Source of the DNA: Berkiella_A sp050252335
GTDB taxonomy: Bacteria; Pseudomonadota; Gammaproteobacteria; Berkiellales; Berkiellaceae
Direction: 5' to 3'
DNA length: 14,996 nucleotides
NCBI GenBank assembly: GCA_050252335.1
Contig: JBFWLB010000061.1
Location: 1-14,996 of the forward strand
The notes beneath the pieces were generated by a model. It made no database searches. It saw only the letters and a program-made list of their open reading frames with translations, and was not told the DNA's origin. Both the position numbers and the translations under genes were made by a program. Of the stretch, positions 14,983-14,996 are shown in pieces. How positions within the stretch are numbered: position 1 is the stretch's first letter; each line of letters starts with the position of its first letter.

Positions 14983-14996
14983 ATGCCTCATACCGA
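14983..14996 (+). CDS. Start of an unidentified gene at the right edge
   Basis: ATG at 14983-14985 is preceded by AAGGA (14969-14973) at a suitable distance. Only about four codons (Met-Pro-His-Thr) are visible before the window ends, so the product cannot be named. Confidence 0.45.

Noticed and set aside
1..14996. CRISPR arrays, tRNA or rRNA genes, insertion sequence ends, phage genes
   Set aside because: None was seen on reading both strands: no regularly spaced direct repeats, no cloverleaf with an acceptor stem, no transposase or integrase motifs.

Overview
The window looks like chromosome from an AT-rich gammaproteobacterium. The protein families (RhlE-type helicase, AdiC/PotE-like permease, acyl-CoA oxidase-like dehydrogenase, YhbQ-like GIY-YIG protein, HtpX-like M48 protease) and one effector-like protein would suit a host-associated member of the Legionellales. 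That placement is inference: there is no rRNA or other marker gene here. No tRNA, rRNA, CRISPR array, complete insertion sequence or prophage gene was seen.

Left part (1-5239, all minus strand): an RhlE-like DEAD-box RNA helicase whose Arg-rich tail runs off the left edge, a long acyl-CoA dehydrogenase/oxidase-like flavoenzyme, and an APC-superfamily amino acid permease. The three have separate leaders and need not form one operon.

Middle (5240-9551): about 1.07 kb without a convincing gene, holding a strong hairpin and a possible gene remnant. A plus-strand signalling pair follows: a REC-EAL cyclic-di-GMP phosphodiesterase, then a membrane hybrid histidine kinase. The kinase is broken. Its sensor half stops at the beginning of a PAS domain and is joined out of frame to the last part of the ATPase domain plus an intact receiver. 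The PAS remainder, the HisKA domain and most of the ATPase are gone. The phosphodiesterase's own receiver has Glu in place of the phospho-accepting Asp. The two-component input of this locus therefore looks lost or locked.

Right part (9552-14996): a LysR-type regulator with a 19-bp inverted repeat just before its start codon, a convergent small GIY-YIG protein, a cytosolic L-asparaginase, and an unrecognised helical protein with a charged tail. That tail contains a short hydrophobic stretch followed by acidic residues, resembling a eukaryotic SUMO-interacting motif, and ends in a basic cluster. Next come an M48 membrane metalloprotease and the first codons of another gene at the right edge.

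The best leads are the unrecognised protein at 12448-13494 as a possible secreted effector, and the phosphodiesterase/kinase pair as a signalling system that has lost phosphorylation control. No complete new multi-gene system is evident.
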